From: Psychroflexus curvus
GTDB taxonomy: Bacteria; Bacteroidota; Bacteroidia; Flavobacteriales; Flavobacteriaceae
Length of the DNA stretch: 64,000 nt
NCBI RefSeq assembly: GCF_020164585.1
Contig: NZ_JAIQZF010000001.1
Span: 62,001 to 126,000 of the forward strand
Reading direction: 5' to 3'
The notes below the pieces were generated by a model that saw only the letters and a program-made list of their open reading frames with translations, was not told the DNA's origin and ran no database searches. Position numbers and translations under genes: made by a program. Below are positions 32,459 through 42,896 of this stretch, piece by piece (the first letter of the stretch is position 1; every line of letters begins with the position of its first letter).

Positions 32459-34031
32459 TCTAAAGCATTATATTATTTGGTTAACACCTTTAATAGTTTC
32501 TCTGCTTATACAGGGTTTTAGTTTTGGCTGGAATAGAGTTGTACTAGGTAATGCTTTAGAGAACTTTTGTGCTTTACTAATTTTAGTTTCTATCTCATTG
32601 CTTTTCAAACCTTGGCTTGGACGAATTTTTCAGTATGTTTTTTTTGTTTTTTGGAGCCTTAGTTGTCTTATCGAAACCATCTATTATTTTATTTTTAAAG
32701 CGAACCTGAGTGCTTCCTCCATTTATGTTTTGCTTGAAACTAATCTAGCAGAATCTAATGAATTCATTGAGTTTTATCTGAATCCGGCAATTCTAATAAT
32801 GATAATTGGATATCTGTTTTTTATAGTTTTATTTTTTCTTTGGAGACCTATTTTAGTAGTGTACGGGTCAACTTTTAAAAGAAGGATTCCACCGGTCTTG
32901 ATCATAATCTTTTCAGTTTTTTTTCTTTTTCAAACAGGATTTATACAATATAATTTAGCCTATTTAACTTTAAAATCCATCACTGAATATATTGAAGAAT
33001 ATAAGAAAATTGAATCTTTTAATATAGATCGACCAAAAGTTGATATAGAAGGGTTTAGATTTAATGATAGTATCAAAAGAGCAACTTATGTTTTTACTCT
33101 AGGCGAATCTACTACTAGAAATAGATTGAGTATATACGGTTATTCCAGAAATACGACACCTTACCTTCAAAGTATTAAAAGTGATCTGCTGATTTATGAT
33201 AATGTTATAAGCCCTAATGCTTTTACAATAGGTTCTTTGGAAAAAGTATTAACATTAAATGGGTTAAGTAGCGAAAATGATTTTTCAATTATTCAATTAA
33301 TGAATCAGGCTGGCTTTAAGACTTTTTGGTTATCAAATCAAAGGCCCATTGGAGAATATGAAAGTTTAGTCACAAAAATAGCTTCTGCAAGTGATACTTA
33401 TCAAATTAAAAATACTGCATTAGATGGAAGTATTACGCCTTACGATGAGGTTTTGATTCCGTTATTAGAAGAAGCTTTAGAGGATGAAGCCCCTTTGAAG
33501 TTTATCGTTTTACACCCTCTGGGTACACATATGAAATACTCTGATAGGTATCCAGATTCTTTTAACAAATTTAAAGGGCAAAGCTTTTCCAATTTTAATC
33601 ATTCTCGTGCTCATGAATTATCCAATGCTTATGATAATTCTATTGTTTACCATGATTATTTTTTAAAAAAAGTGCATCAGAAATTGATATCTTTAGAGGA
33701 ACCTTCTTATTTGCTATATTTATCAGATCATGGAGAAGAAGTCTTTACTGAAATTGATTTTGCCGGTCATATAGATGATAATCCAACAAAATCCATGTAT
33801 GAAATCCCCTTTTTCTTATGGATGAATCCCGAATTCGAAAAAGTGAAATCCATCGGATTTAATTTGAGCAGACCATACACTATAAAACACTTTATGCATA
33901 GTTTCTCTGACTTAAACGGCATAAGATTCAAAACGTTTAATCCTGAAAAGAGTATTTTCTCTAAAGACTACAAAACGCCTAAAAGGATCATAGGTGATAA
34001 ACTCGACTTTGATACTTATTTTAAAAACTGA
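32442..34031 (+). CDS. Phosphoethanolamine transferase-like sulfatase family protein (EptA-like)
   Basis: 529 residues. Five membrane helices in the first 175 residues, then an alkaline-phosphatase-superfamily domain. Its nucleophile motif is GESTTR (Thr 224), followed by LSIYGYSRNTTPYL; metal ligands lie in HPLGTHMKYSDRYP, YLSDHGEEV and FAGHIDDN. These match EptA/CptA/OpgE-type enzymes that move phosphoethanolamine from phosphatidylethanolamine to lipid A or core sugars on the periplasmic side, often affecting cationic peptide resistance. The Met at 32448 is an alternative start. The 3' end is only 2 bp from the stop of the convergent GT2 gene. Confidence 0.88.
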   Translation: MRMKVNLKHYIIWLTPLIVSLLIQGFSFGWNRVVLGNALENFCALLILVSISLLFKPWLGRIFQYVFFVFWSLSCLIETIYYFIFKANLSASSIYVLLETNLAESNEFIEFYLNPAILIMIIGYLFFIVLFFLWRPILVVYGSTFKRRIPPVLIIIFSVFFLFQTGFIQYNLAYLTLKSITEYIEEYKKIESFNIDRPKVDIEGFRFNDSIKRATYVFTLGESTTRNRLSIYGYSRNTTPYLQSIKSDLLIYDNVISPNAFTIGSLEKVLTLNGLSSENDFSIIQLMNQAGFKTFWLSNQRPIGEYESLVTKIASASDTYQIKNTALDGSITPYDEVLIPLLEEALEDEAPLKFIVLHPLGTHMKYSDRYPDSFNKFKGQSFSNFNHSRAHELSNAYDNSIVYHDYFLKKVHQKLISLEEPSYLLYLSDHGEEVFTEIDFAGHIDDNPTKSMYEIPFFLWMNPEFEKVKSIGFNLSRPYTIKHFMHSFSDLNGIRFKTFNPEKSIFSKDYKTPKRIIGDKLDFDTYFKN

Positions 34032-34033
34032 AC

Positions 34034-34969
34034 TTATTTAAAAGGGCTTTTATAAATTTTCTTCTGAATTAATTTTTGTTGAAATGATTTCAGTGTTCTC
34101 AAAATGAATCCTGAAGAATTGAAGAGAAGTTTTTGCTTAAAATTGAGATTAGATAGGTCAATATCGTGTTGAAGTTCCTTGAAAAGCTCATTGTCTCCCT
34201 TCATTTTTGCCTGTATGCCCAGAGAAAACCTATTGATATCCATATACTTCTTCAACCAGGCATTTCTTTTTTCTTCAGATGTATGCTTGTTGATATAAGC
34301 AAGTTTATCTCTTAATCCAGTCATATCCGAAAGGTTATTTTCTGTAGTTCTATGATACCTCATAGTGACTTTAGGATTGAAGGCTATCTTAGCCTTTAGG
34401 CCAAATTTTACAATCAGATCAATATCCTGACCCGATTTTATTTGTGTATCGAAACCACCAACTTTGTTAAAAATGCTTGTGGTAAACGAGAGGGCAGAAG
34501 TCCAGGCCAAAGGGTCTATTAAACTGGCTTTAAAATAATTTTCTATATACATTGGTTTTGATTTTACTTCAGTCGAAAACGACGCTTGTTTTAAATAGGT
34601 TTTATCCAGTAAAATCTCATAGTTGGTGCAAACTACGTTAGCTTTAGAGCATGCTTCAATGGTGTTTTGTAATTTGTCTAGATGGTTTGGATACCAATAA
34701 TCGTCAGCGTCGAGTAGGGCTATCCATTCGTATTTAGAAACTGCAATTCCTTTATTTCTGGCAGCAGAAGCTCCTTGATTTTCCTGAGATAGGAGTCGAA
34801 TTCTGGGATCTTCAAATTTCTCGACGATCTTTTCACTTCCATCTGTGCTTCCATCATTAACAATGATAATTTCAAATTCCTGATGTGTTTGCTGCAAGAT
34901 GCTTTTAAGGCAATTTTGAATATAATTGACTTTGTTATAAAGTGGTATGATGATAGAAAATGAAATCAT
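34034..34969 (-). CDS. Family 2 glycosyltransferase
   Basis: 311 residues with the classical GT2 start: ISFSIIIPLYNKVNYIQNCL, EIIIVNDGSTDGS and ALLDADDYWYP, in which DAD is the metal-binding site. The catalytic region around DIDLIVKFGL is also present. The last 60 residues are basic and probably membrane-associating. It lies 4 bp overlapping the next GT2 gene, so the two are coupled. Part of the surface glycan locus; specificity unknown. Confidence 0.9.
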   Translation of the reverse strand: MISFSIIIPLYNKVNYIQNCLKSILQQTHQEFEIIIVNDGSTDGSEKIVEKFEDPRIRLLSQENQGASAARNKGIAVSKYEWIALLDADDYWYPNHLDKLQNTIEACSKANVVCTNYEILLDKTYLKQASFSTEVKSKPMYIENYFKASLIDPLAWTSALSFTTSIFNKVGGFDTQIKSGQDIDLIVKFGLKAKIAFNPKVTMRYHRTTENNLSDMTGLRDKLAYINKHTSEEKRNAWLKKYMDINRFSLGIQAKMKGDNELFKELQHDIDLSNLNFKQKLLFNSSGFILRTLKSFQQKLIQKKIYKSPFK

Positions 34970-35856
34970 TTATCCTGAAATTGCTTAGAAAAATAATAGA
35001 GCTTATACACATTAAACCAAAACAGACGGGGCTGTTTTGAAATTAAGTGCTTTCTGATTTTATGTTGAAACGGGTCCAAGGCAATTAAGAATAGGGGCAG
35101 GGTTCGGGTAGATTTCATTTTGAAATACAGTCGGGATAGGGACGTGGCGTTTTCAGAAATTTTCTGTCTGTCGATTAAATCCTTAAGCGTGAGTAGAGCT
35201 GTTTCAGTCTTGATCAGGAATTCTGCTGAGGTTTCAAGACCTTTATGAACGACAGGATTATCCAAATGACAAACACCTAGGTTTTTGGCTTTAAGTTCTT
35301 CAGAAAAAACAAGATCCTCATAGCCGTAACTGGTCAATTCTGCATCAAAAATAGGTTGTTGAAAAGCTGATTTATCAATAAGTAAATTGGAAACTAAAAC
35401 CTCATATTTATAGGTTTCTTTTCTGATTTTAACAGATTTAGCTTCGCGTTTATGCCCGTATAGCCATCTCAGTAGCTGAGAAGTCTGTGGAGGTTCATCT
35501 GCATAGGTCAGTCCTCCGTAAGCTACTTTACAGTTGTGTTCTATCGCTTTGAGATAGGAACTCATAAAGTTTTTCCTCAAGGGAATCACGTCATTGTCCA
35601 GAAGCAGGACATAGTCAAATCTTGCAGTTCTGATGAGGGTATTCAAATTATTGGATCGACCCAGATTGGATTGATTTTTCCAATAGGTCAAATTCGGAAA
35701 TCCGGAGAGCTTTTCTTCCTCTAGGTTCTCTCCCTGAGGGTCATCATCAGAAATAAGAATCTCATAAGTAAGATCCAGTTTTTGACACTGTTCATTTATT
35801 TCATAAACAATATCGAAAACCGGATCCCTGTATGTTCTTATAAGAATGGATAGCAT
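34966..35856 (-). CDS. Family 2 glycosyltransferase
   Basis: 296 residues. SILIRTYRDPVFDIVYEINE, ILISDDDPQGEN, NLGRSNNLNTLIRTARFDYVLLLDNDVIPL (DND metal motif), and a YEDLVFSEELKAKNLGV block equivalent to the catalytic ED. The C-terminus is basic. It is the first gene of a two-gene minus-strand unit with the GT2 at 34034-34969, directly downstream of the M3 peptidase gene (gap 1 bp). The peptidase and GT2 pair may share a transcript. The substrate is not evident. Confidence 0.87.
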   Translation of the reverse strand: MLSILIRTYRDPVFDIVYEINEQCQKLDLTYEILISDDDPQGENLEEEKLSGFPNLTYWKNQSNLGRSNNLNTLIRTARFDYVLLLDNDVIPLRKNFMSSYLKAIEHNCKVAYGGLTYADEPPQTSQLLRWLYGHKREAKSVKIRKETYKYEVLVSNLLIDKSAFQQPIFDAELTSYGYEDLVFSEELKAKNLGVCHLDNPVVHKGLETSAEFLIKTETALLTLKDLIDRQKISENATSLSRLYFKMKSTRTLPLFLIALDPFQHKIRKHLISKQPRLFWFNVYKLYYFSKQFQDK

Positions 35857-35857
35857 A

Positions 35858-37996
35858 CTATCCTTTTGGAACGGGGAAGCCTCTATCTCTCATCAAAGCA
35901 TTTATTTCTGCATCACGTCCTCTAAACTGTCTGTAAGCTTCAGCCGGATCTACTGCATTTCTAGGTGCAAAGAGAAATTTCACCAGTTTTTCAGATAAAC
36001 CTTCATCATAAAATCCTCCTTCTGCTTCGTTAAAGGCTTCAGCAGCATCGGAGGTCAGTACATCGGCCCATAAATACCCATAATAGCCAGTAGCATAACC
36101 TTCACCCGAAAAGACATGTCCAAAATGTGGACTGCGATGGCGCATGACCAACTCTTCTGGCATACCCAGTTCGTCTAAAGTTTCCTTCTCAAAGGTTTTG
36201 GGATCTATTTCACTTGGATCTGTGGTATGGTACTTCATATCCATGATAGCAGATGCCAAAAATTCTGTGGTGGCGAAGCCTTGGTTAAATTTAGAGGCAT
36301 TTTTAATTTTTGTCACCAGTTCGCTTGGCATTGGTTCACCTGTTTTGTAATGTTTCAGGTAATTATTGATGACTTCGTCTGTATAAATCCATCTTTCCAA
36401 AAGTTGAGATTGAAATTCGGTATAATCTCTGACTCCGCCGTTAAGCGTTGGGTATTTCACATCTGCACTTAAGAAATGCAGCGCATGCCCAAATTCATGA
36501 AAAAAGGTTTCAGCATCGTCCCAGGACACCAGAATAGGTTCATTTTTAGCAGCTTTTACAAAATTTGAATTGTTAGAAGCCAGTACATTGGTTTCACCAT
36601 CAAAAGTTGTGTAAGAACGGTAAGTTGTTGCCCAGGCTCCAGAACGTTTGCCTTTTCTAGCATAAGGATCTAGATAAAATACACCAATATGACTGCCATC
36701 TGATTTTTGAGTGACCTCATATACTTTTACATCTTCATGAAAGACAGGAACACTGCCGTCTGTAATTTCTGAAAATTCAAAATCAAATAATCTTCCTGCC
36801 ACATAAAAAATAGCATCGGTGAGGTTCTCTAAAACCAGGTATTGTTTAACTTCTTCAGAATCTAAATCATATTTTTCCTGTCTCACTTTCTCAGCGTAAA
36901 ACCTGTAGTCCCAGGGTTTAATTTCAATATCAGCTTTTTCTTCATCAGCGATTTTCTGCATATCCTGAACCTCTTCTTCAACTCTTGCTATGGCAGAAGG
37001 CCACACAGCCATCAATAAATCCATGGCGTTTTCAGGGTTTTTCGCCATTCTGTTTTGAAGTCTCCATTGAGCAAAATTATCGTGCCCTAGAAGTTCTACA
37101 CGCTCATCTCTCAAGGTTAATATCTCTTTTATAAGCTTATTGTTATCGTATTCATCGGCATTGTCTCCACGTGAATAGTAATTTTTCCAAACCTTTTCTC
37201 TCAGCTCTCTTTCTTCGGAATAGGTGAGAAAAGGATCCATAGACGATCTGGTGTTTACGATGGCATACTGTTCTGGTTTGCCTTGCTGTTCAGCTTCTTT
37301 TTTGGCCGATTTGATAAAAGAATCCGGTAATCCTTCCAGTTGATTTTCGTTTAAGAAAGTAACATAGTTCTCTTCATCATGAAGAATGTTGTTAGAGAAA
37401 TCTGTATAAAGTTTGGATAATTCCTTGTTGATTGCGGCATAGCGCTCTTTTCCTTGTTTGTCTAAGTTGGCTCCGTTCATCTCGAAAGACTTATATACCA
37501 AATTGACCACTCTTTGCTCTTGGGGCTCAAGACTTTTTTCCAAACTAGTGTCATAAACAGTTTTTATCCTTTTGAATAGCTTTTCGTTTTGACGAATTTT
37601 TGACTGATACTCAGATAATTTTGGAGATAATTTTTGCTGAATTTCTCTAAATTCTTCAGAAGAGAGGTTACTGCTCCATATACCGTAATAGGTATAGACT
37701 CTGTCCATCAATTTGCCAGCCCTTTCCATGGCTTCGATGGTATTTTTAAAAGTGGCAGGTTCATTTGCATTTGCTATGTCTTCAATCTCTTGAAGGTGTT
37801 TTTCTATTGCGTAATCCATGGCTGGTTCCAGGTCTTCAAGTGTCATGGATTCGAAATTGGGAACCCCTTCAAAAGGCCCCTCCCATTCTTTAAGAAGCGT
37901 ATTTTCTGCCATTATTTTATCTTTAGATTCTTCTTGTTTACAGGCCAAACTTAGCGTAAGTAAACCCAATACAATTAATTTCAAACTGGTTTTCAT
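35858..37996 (-). CDS. dcp: M3 family peptidyl-dipeptidase (Dcp-like) lipoprotein
   Basis: 712 residues from ATG 37996. The open frame extends to a GTG at 38053, but that part ([12 protein letters not shown]) overlaps the ftsE-like gene and does not look like a leader, so the ATG giving a type II signal peptide (LIVLGLLTLSLAC, Cys 15, then KQEE) is preferred. The zinc motif is HEFGH (His 500 to His 504), and the downstream GEGYATGYYGYLW and RHRSPHFGHVFSG blocks fit the M3A family. Dcp removes C-terminal dipeptides from oligopeptides; here it should act in the periplasm or at the outer membrane. No neighbours explain a special role. Confidence 0.92.
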   Translation of the reverse strand: MKTSLKLIVLGLLTLSLACKQEESKDKIMAENTLLKEWEGPFEGVPNFESMTLEDLEPAMDYAIEKHLQEIEDIANANEPATFKNTIEAMERAGKLMDRVYTYYGIWSSNLSSEEFREIQQKLSPKLSEYQSKIRQNEKLFKRIKTVYDTSLEKSLEPQEQRVVNLVYKSFEMNGANLDKQGKERYAAINKELSKLYTDFSNNILHDEENYVTFLNENQLEGLPDSFIKSAKKEAEQQGKPEQYAIVNTRSSMDPFLTYSEERELREKVWKNYYSRGDNADEYDNNKLIKEILTLRDERVELLGHDNFAQWRLQNRMAKNPENAMDLLMAVWPSAIARVEEEVQDMQKIADEEKADIEIKPWDYRFYAEKVRQEKYDLDSEEVKQYLVLENLTDAIFYVAGRLFDFEFSEITDGSVPVFHEDVKVYEVTQKSDGSHIGVFYLDPYARKGKRSGAWATTYRSYTTFDGETNVLASNNSNFVKAAKNEPILVSWDDAETFFHEFGHALHFLSADVKYPTLNGGVRDYTEFQSQLLERWIYTDEVINNYLKHYKTGEPMPSELVTKIKNASKFNQGFATTEFLASAIMDMKYHTTDPSEIDPKTFEKETLDELGMPEELVMRHRSPHFGHVFSGEGYATGYYGYLWADVLTSDAAEAFNEAEGGFYDEGLSEKLVKFLFAPRNAVDPAEAYRQFRGRDAEINALMRDRGFPVPKG

Positions 37997-38006
37997 TCTA
38001 TTTGAT

Positions 38007-38693
38007 TTAGTGTTGTTGTTTTTGAACGACCTCAAAAAGACGCTGCCCGTCACATTTCAAGGTTTTGGATGGGTATTTTAATAACAAGGCGTAATCGTGA
38101 GTAGCCATTAAGATGGTGTTTCCATTGGCATTTATTTCTTGTAAAACCTGCATAACCTCGACGGATGTCTGTGGATCTAGGTTACCTGTAGGCTCATCAG
38201 CAAGAATAAGTTCGGGATCATTGAGCAGGGCTCGTGCAATAGCAACGCGCTGTTGTTCTCCTCCAGAAAGTTGATAAGGAAATTTAAAACTTTTGGTCTT
38301 CATACCTACTTTATCCAAGACTTCATCAATTTTTTTATCCATTCTTGACTTGTCTTTCCATCCGGTAGCTTTTAAAACAAAAATCAGGTTTTCCTTTACG
38401 TTCCTGTCATTCAGTAGCTTAAAATCCTGAAATACAACACCAAGTTTTCGCCTTAAGAAAGGAATCTGTTTTTCTTTAAGATTCTGCAATTCGATTCCTA
38501 CAATTTGACCATAACCACTTTGTAAAGGTAAATCTCCATAAAGGGTCTTCATAAAGCTACTTTTACCAGTTCCTGTTTTACCAATAAGGTAAACGAATTC
38601 TCCTTTTTGAATTTCGATATTGACATTGGACAAAATAAGTGTTTCTCTTTGAAAAATACTGGCGTCACTGAGTTCTAGAATGGTTTCTGGCAT
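38007..38693 (-). CDS. ftsE: Cell division ABC transporter ATP-binding protein FtsE
   Basis: 228 residues, about the length of FtsE. Walker [13 protein letters not shown] signature [15 protein letters not shown], Walker [13 protein letters not shown] and H-loop ATHDY all present; the Q-loop is [12 protein letters not shown]. FtsE with FtsX controls peptidoglycan hydrolysis at the division site. ftsX is not next to it, which is common in Bacteroidota. The call FtsE rather than LolD rests on the FQDFKLL segment and short C-terminus. The gene ends 10 bp before the M3 peptidase ATG. Confidence 0.85.
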   Translation of the reverse strand: MPETILELSDASIFQRETLILSNVNIEIQKGEFVYLIGKTGTGKSSFMKTLYGDLPLQSGYGQIVGIELQNLKEKQIPFLRRKLGVVFQDFKLLNDRNVKENLIFVLKATGWKDKSRMDKKIDEVLDKVGMKTKSFKFPYQLSGGEQQRVAIARALLNDPELILADEPTGNLDPQTSVEVMQVLQEINANGNTILMATHDYALLLKYPSKTLKCDGQRLFEVVQKQQH

Positions 38694-38811
38694 GGGCGTA
38701 AAAAAAAATTAGAGATCATAAATATAGGATTATTTAGTTGAGCATGAAAAATCATTTTCTGGATGAGTTATAATTAAAAAAAAGCTTCACCGTTATATGT
38801 ATATATAATTT

Positions 38812-38819
38812 TATCTTTG
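38812..38819 (+). promoter_or_regulatory. Candidate -7 element for the TPR gene (TATCTTTG)
   Basis: Full match to TAnnTTTG, 24 bp before the ATG of the 1003-aa TPR gene, inside the intergenic region shared with ftsE. Confidence 0.5.
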
Positions 38820-38843
38820 ATTGTTACTTAAAAACGTATACCA

Positions 38844-41800
38844 ATGCCCAAAATTTTATTAACACTCATCTTGTTTGCTTTCGTTTCTGCTCAGTCTCAG
38901 CAAACACAAAGATTTGTAGATGTACTTGGAGAATACCAGGAAGCACTTCATTTATATGAACAAAATCAATTTGACGCCTCAAGCAAAGCTTTTCGTAAAA
39001 TTTATTCTGAATTAGATAGCGATCAACTGAAGGCCAATGTTGATTATTATTTGGCAAAATGTGCTATTGAACTTAATCAGCCTGGAGCTGACGAGTTGAT
39101 GGAGAATTTTATTCTTAATAATCCTACCAGCTTAAAAACAAACAAGGCATATCTTGAAGTGGGTAACTATTATTTTCAGAATAGAGATTTTTTGAAAGCA
39201 AATAAATGGTTAAGCAAGGTAAACACGAGTTCATTATCAAGAAATGAGTTAAAAACCTATCAGTTTAATTATGCCTATACCAATTTCAGATTAAAAAATT
39301 ATCAAAAAGCTCAGCAGCTTTTTGAAAATGTAAGAAATGACAAAGAATACGGTGCTCAGGCAAAATATTATATCGGTTTTATTGCTTATGAAGAAAATGA
39401 ATATGAATCTGCTTCAGAATTGTTTGATCAAGTTAAAAGGGAAGGCATAAGAGGAAATAATATTTCATATTTCCAAAGTGATATGAACTTCAAATTGGGG
39501 AATTTTGAAAAAGCTATAGAATTAGGTAAAGAACAACTTCCCAAATCGAATGCTCATGAGCGTTCTCAGCTCAATAAAATCATAGGAGAAAGTTATTTCA
39601 ACCTGAAACAGTATTCGAATGCAATTCACTATTTAAAAGAATACAGAGGGGACAGGGGAAAGTGGAATAACACGGATTATTACCAGCTTGGTTACGCTTA
39701 TTATGAGACTGGGGACTATGAATCTGCCGTTGAAGAATTTTCTAAAATCATTGATGGAAAAGACTTTGTTGCTCAGAATGCTTACTATCATTTAGCAAAA
39801 GCTTATCTAAGGACAGATAAGAAAACACAGGCTCTCAATGCTTTTAAGAATGTTTCAGAAATGAATTTTGATGATGAATTGAAAAAGGATGCGTTTTTAA
39901 ATTATGCCAAATTGAGTTACGAGATAGGAAACAGTTATCAATCTGTACCAGAGGTTCTTCAAACCTATATAGAAACCTATCCAGATTCTAAAGAGGTGGA
40001 TGTGGTTAAAAACCTCTTAATCGATTCATACTTGACCTCTAAAAATTATTTGAAAGCCATCTCAATGTTGGAAGGCAGCAAAGCCTACGATAACAAATTA
40101 GCTTTACAAAAGGTGGCTTATTACTATGCTATTGAACTATTTAAGGATAATCAACTCATAGAAGCTAAGCAGTATTTCAATACATCTTTAGCTCAGCGAC
40201 TGGACCCAGAATATACCGCAAAAGCAACTTTTTGGAAAGCAGAAGTTGATTATGCTTTAGGTGATTACGAGATGGCACTCGTAGGTTATAAGGAGTTTAA
40301 AGGAATGACATCTGCAAAGAAATTGCCAGAATATTATTCAATTGATTATAACATAGCTTATTCTTATTTCAAGACCAAGAATTATAGACTGGCGGCTTCT
40401 TTTTTTGAAGATTTTATTAAAGTGGAAAGACCCTCACAACGACTTCATGATGCTTATGTAAGATTGGGAGATGCCAGGTTTGCGCTTGGTCAATACTGGC
40501 CAGCCATGGAAGCTTACAACAGCGCAATTGCAATGAGAAATTATAAAAGTGATTATGCTTTCTTCCAAAAAGCGTACAGTTATGGATTTGTAGATAGAAA
40601 TGAACAGAAAATGGAAAGCTTGAATGCTTTTATAAACAAATATCCTAATTCGATTTATGTTGACGATGCCTTGTATGAGCTAGGGAATACGTATGTAGCT
40701 GAAAATAAAGACCAACAAGGCATTAAGGCTTACCAACGTATCATATCTAATTACAAGCAAAGTTTGTATTACCCAAAGGCACTTTCGAAACAAGCTTTAA
40801 TTTATTTCAACAAAGAGAATTACAACGAAGCTCTGTCTAAGTTTAAGCAGCTGGTGAGTGAATTCCCGAATACTGAAGAGGCGTTACAGGCTGTGCAAAC
40901 CGTTCGTTTAATCTACATTGAGTTGAATGAAATTGATCAGTATGCAAGTTGGGTCAATACTTTAGATTTTGTGGAAGTAGCAGACTCAGATATTGAAGAA
41001 GCCACTTATGAGGCTGCAGAAAACAAATTTTTAAACAATGACACTCAAAAGGCGATTTCAGGGTTTAAGACCTATCTTAAAGAGTTTCCTAATGGAAGGA
41101 ACAGCCTGAACTCAAATTTTTATCTAGCTCAGTTGCTTTATAATGAAGGTAATGTTCAAGAATCACTTCCTTATTACGTAGCAGTAATTAACAGAAGTTC
41201 TAATGAGTATACTGAAGAGTCTTTGAGACGATTATCGCAGATTTATCTATCCAATGAAAATTATGATGAGGCTATCAAAACTTTATCTCGACTGGAGACC
41301 GAAGCTAGTTTTTCTCAAAATATTCTTTTCGCTCAATCTAATTTAATGAAAGCTTATTATGAAATTGAAAACTTTGATGAAGCGATAGCTTATGCTGAAT
41401 TGATTTTATCTAAAAATATAAGTGATGAAGAAATCTTAAGCGATGCCAAGATATTTATAGCTCGTGCTTCGCTTCAAGTTGGTGATGAAGAACGTGCAGA
41501 ATCAGCTTATGAAGAGGTCTCGGAAATGGCTACAGGAAAATTGAAAGCAGAAGCTTTGTACTACGACGCTTATTTCAAAAATAAATCTGAAGACTACGAA
41601 GCATCCACAGCGGCAGTCCAAGACCTTACTAAAAATTATTCTCGCTACAGAGAGTTTGGTGTGAAGGGATTATTGCTGATGGCCAAAAATTTCAATGCCC
41701 TGGGAGATAACTACCAAGCGACTTACATTCTTGAAAATATTATCAAAAATTTCCAATCCTATCCTGAAATTATTTCAGAAGCTGAAGATTTGCTTCAAAG

Positions 41801-41855
41801 CATCAAAGCTGATGCGGCAGAAACCAACTCTTCCGTAGAAATAGATCAGAATTAA
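38844..41855 (+). CDS. Large tetratricopeptide repeat protein
   Basis: 1003 residues. Signal peptide at residues 1-19 (ILLTLILFAFVSAQS), then almost continuous TPR helices, with many clear units (for example YYQLGYAYYETGDYESAVEEF, AYYHLAKAYLRTDKKTQALN, LYELGNTYVAENKDQQGIKA, FYLAQLLYNEGNVQESLPYY). I count at least 15 convincing repeats. The acidic, Ser-rich tail (ETNSSVEIDQN) is short. Such exported TPR proteins in Flavobacteriaceae are scaffolds for outer-membrane assemblies; a specific partner is unknown. It is the only gene on its strand between ftsE and the sigma factor. Confidence 0.9.
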   Translation: MPKILLTLILFAFVSAQSQQTQRFVDVLGEYQEALHLYEQNQFDASSKAFRKIYSELDSDQLKANVDYYLAKCAIELNQPGADELMENFILNNPTSLKTNKAYLEVGNYYFQNRDFLKANKWLSKVNTSSLSRNELKTYQFNYAYTNFRLKNYQKAQQLFENVRNDKEYGAQAKYYIGFIAYEENEYESASELFDQVKREGIRGNNISYFQSDMNFKLGNFEKAIELGKEQLPKSNAHERSQLNKIIGESYFNLKQYSNAIHYLKEYRGDRGKWNNTDYYQLGYAYYETGDYESAVEEFSKIIDGKDFVAQNAYYHLAKAYLRTDKKTQALNAFKNVSEMNFDDELKKDAFLNYAKLSYEIGNSYQSVPEVLQTYIETYPDSKEVDVVKNLLIDSYLTSKNYLKAISMLEGSKAYDNKLALQKVAYYYAIELFKDNQLIEAKQYFNTSLAQRLDPEYTAKATFWKAEVDYALGDYEMALVGYKEFKGMTSAKKLPEYYSIDYNIAYSYFKTKNYRLAASFFEDFIKVERPSQRLHDAYVRLGDARFALGQYWPAMEAYNSAIAMRNYKSDYAFFQKAYSYGFVDRNEQKMESLNAFINKYPNSIYVDDALYELGNTYVAENKDQQGIKAYQRIISNYKQSLYYPKALSKQALIYFNKENYNEALSKFKQLVSEFPNTEEALQAVQTVRLIYIELNEIDQYASWVNTLDFVEVADSDIEEATYEAAENKFLNNDTQKAISGFKTYLKEFPNGRNSLNSNFYLAQLLYNEGNVQESLPYYVAVINRSSNEYTEESLRRLSQIYLSNENYDEAIKTLSRLETEASFSQNILFAQSNLMKAYYEIENFDEAIAYAELILSKNISDEEILSDAKIFIARASLQVGDEERAESAYEEVSEMATGKLKAEALYYDAYFKNKSEDYEASTAAVQDLTKNYSRYREFGVKGLLLMAKNFNALGDNYQATYILENIIKNFQSYPEIISEAEDLLQSIKADAAETNSSVEIDQN

Positions 41856-41878
41856 TTTAAAATTCATTCAAATAAAAA

Positions 41879-41896
41879 AGCCCTCAATTGAGGGCT
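41879..41896 (-). terminator. Terminator of the primary sigma factor gene
   Basis: Perfect 18-bp palindrome AGCCCTCAATTGAGGGCT. On the minus strand it is followed by TTTTTATTTG, so it ends the sigma factor transcript. On the plus strand no U tract follows, so the convergent TPR gene is served only weakly. Confidence 0.8.
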
Positions 41897-41922
41897 CTAT
41901 GTATTAGTATTTTTTCTGAAGC

Positions 41923-42786
41923 TTATCCCAAATAAGTTTTGAGGATAGTGCTTCTAGAGGTATGTTTTAAACGTCTCACTCCTTTTTCTTTAATTTGACG
42001 AACACGTTCTCTGGTTAGGCCAAAAGTCTCACCAATTTCTTCTAGCGTCATTGGCTGTTGATTGCCTAAACCAAAGTAAAGTCTAATCACATCTGCTTCA
42101 CGTGTGGTTAAGGTTTCCAAAGCGCGTTCTATTTCAGTTTGAAGTGACTCGTGTAATAAATCGTTTTCTGGACTTGGCGATTCACCAAACTTCAAAACAT
42201 CATACAGGTTGGAATCTTCCCCTTCTATAAGAGGAGCATCCATAGATAAATGCCGACCAGAATTTTTTAAGGATTCCTTGACGTCATTTATAGTCATTTC
42301 TAATTCTTTTGCAATCTCATCTGGACTTGGAGGTCTTTGATGACGCTGCTCCAGAATAGCAAAAGTCTTGTTGATTTTGTTGATAGATCCAATCTTGTTA
42401 AGTGGTAATCTTACCACACGAGATTGTTCTGCCAATGCCGAAAGAATAGATTGTCTAATCCACCATACCGCATAAGAAATGAATTTGAAACCTCGTGTTT
42501 CATCAAAGCGTTTTGCCGCCTTTATCAAACCTAAATTTCCTTCATTAATAAGATCGGGTAGGGTAAGACCTTGGTTTTGGTATTGTTTAGATACAGAAAC
42601 CACGAATCTTAAGTTCGCTTTGGTTAATTTTTCCAGTGCAAGATCATCTCCAGCCTTGATTCGCTGAGCTAATTCAACCTCTTCTTCGGCTGTAATTAAG
42701 TCTACTTTACCAATTTCTTGGAGATACTTGTCTAGGGATGCAGTTTCTCTGTTAGTAACCTGCTTGGTAATTTTAAGTTGTCTCAT
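41923..42786 (-). CDS. rpoD: Primary RNA polymerase sigma factor (RpoD/SigA)
   Basis: 287 residues. No region 1.1. Region 1.2 ([27 protein letters not shown]), region 2 ([54 protein letters not shown]), region 3 and region 4 ([23 protein letters not shown]) are all intact. This short form is the normal housekeeping sigma of Bacteroidota, and it recognises the unusual TTG / TAnnTTTG promoters seen in this window. It ends at a terminator and stands alone as a single gene. Confidence 0.97.
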   Translation of the reverse strand: MRQLKITKQVTNRETASLDKYLQEIGKVDLITAEEEVELAQRIKAGDDLALEKLTKANLRFVVSVSKQYQNQGLTLPDLINEGNLGLIKAAKRFDETRGFKFISYAVWWIRQSILSALAEQSRVVRLPLNKIGSINKINKTFAILEQRHQRPPSPDEIAKELEMTINDVKESLKNSGRHLSMDAPLIEGEDSNLYDVLKFGESPSPENDLLHESLQTEIERALETLTTREADVIRLYFGLGNQQPMTLEEIGETFGLTRERVRQIKEKGVRRLKHTSRSTILKTYLG

Positions 42787-42896
42787 TTAGATCTGTGCTC
42801 GATTATCGTTTATCTACATCTTATTTTACGATTGAAAACCAAGAAATGTTACAGTTTTGTATTAAATATTTTTAAATTTTAAAAAAACAGAATAAA

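Noticed and set aside
30363-35856. Complete O-antigen biosynthesis cluster
   Set aside because: No Wzy, Wzz, initiating transferase or sugar-nucleotide genes in the window.
37997-38053. GTG start giving 19 extra residues on the M3 peptidase
   Set aside because: It overlaps the ftsE-like gene and precedes a clear lipoprotein signal peptide that must be N-terminal.
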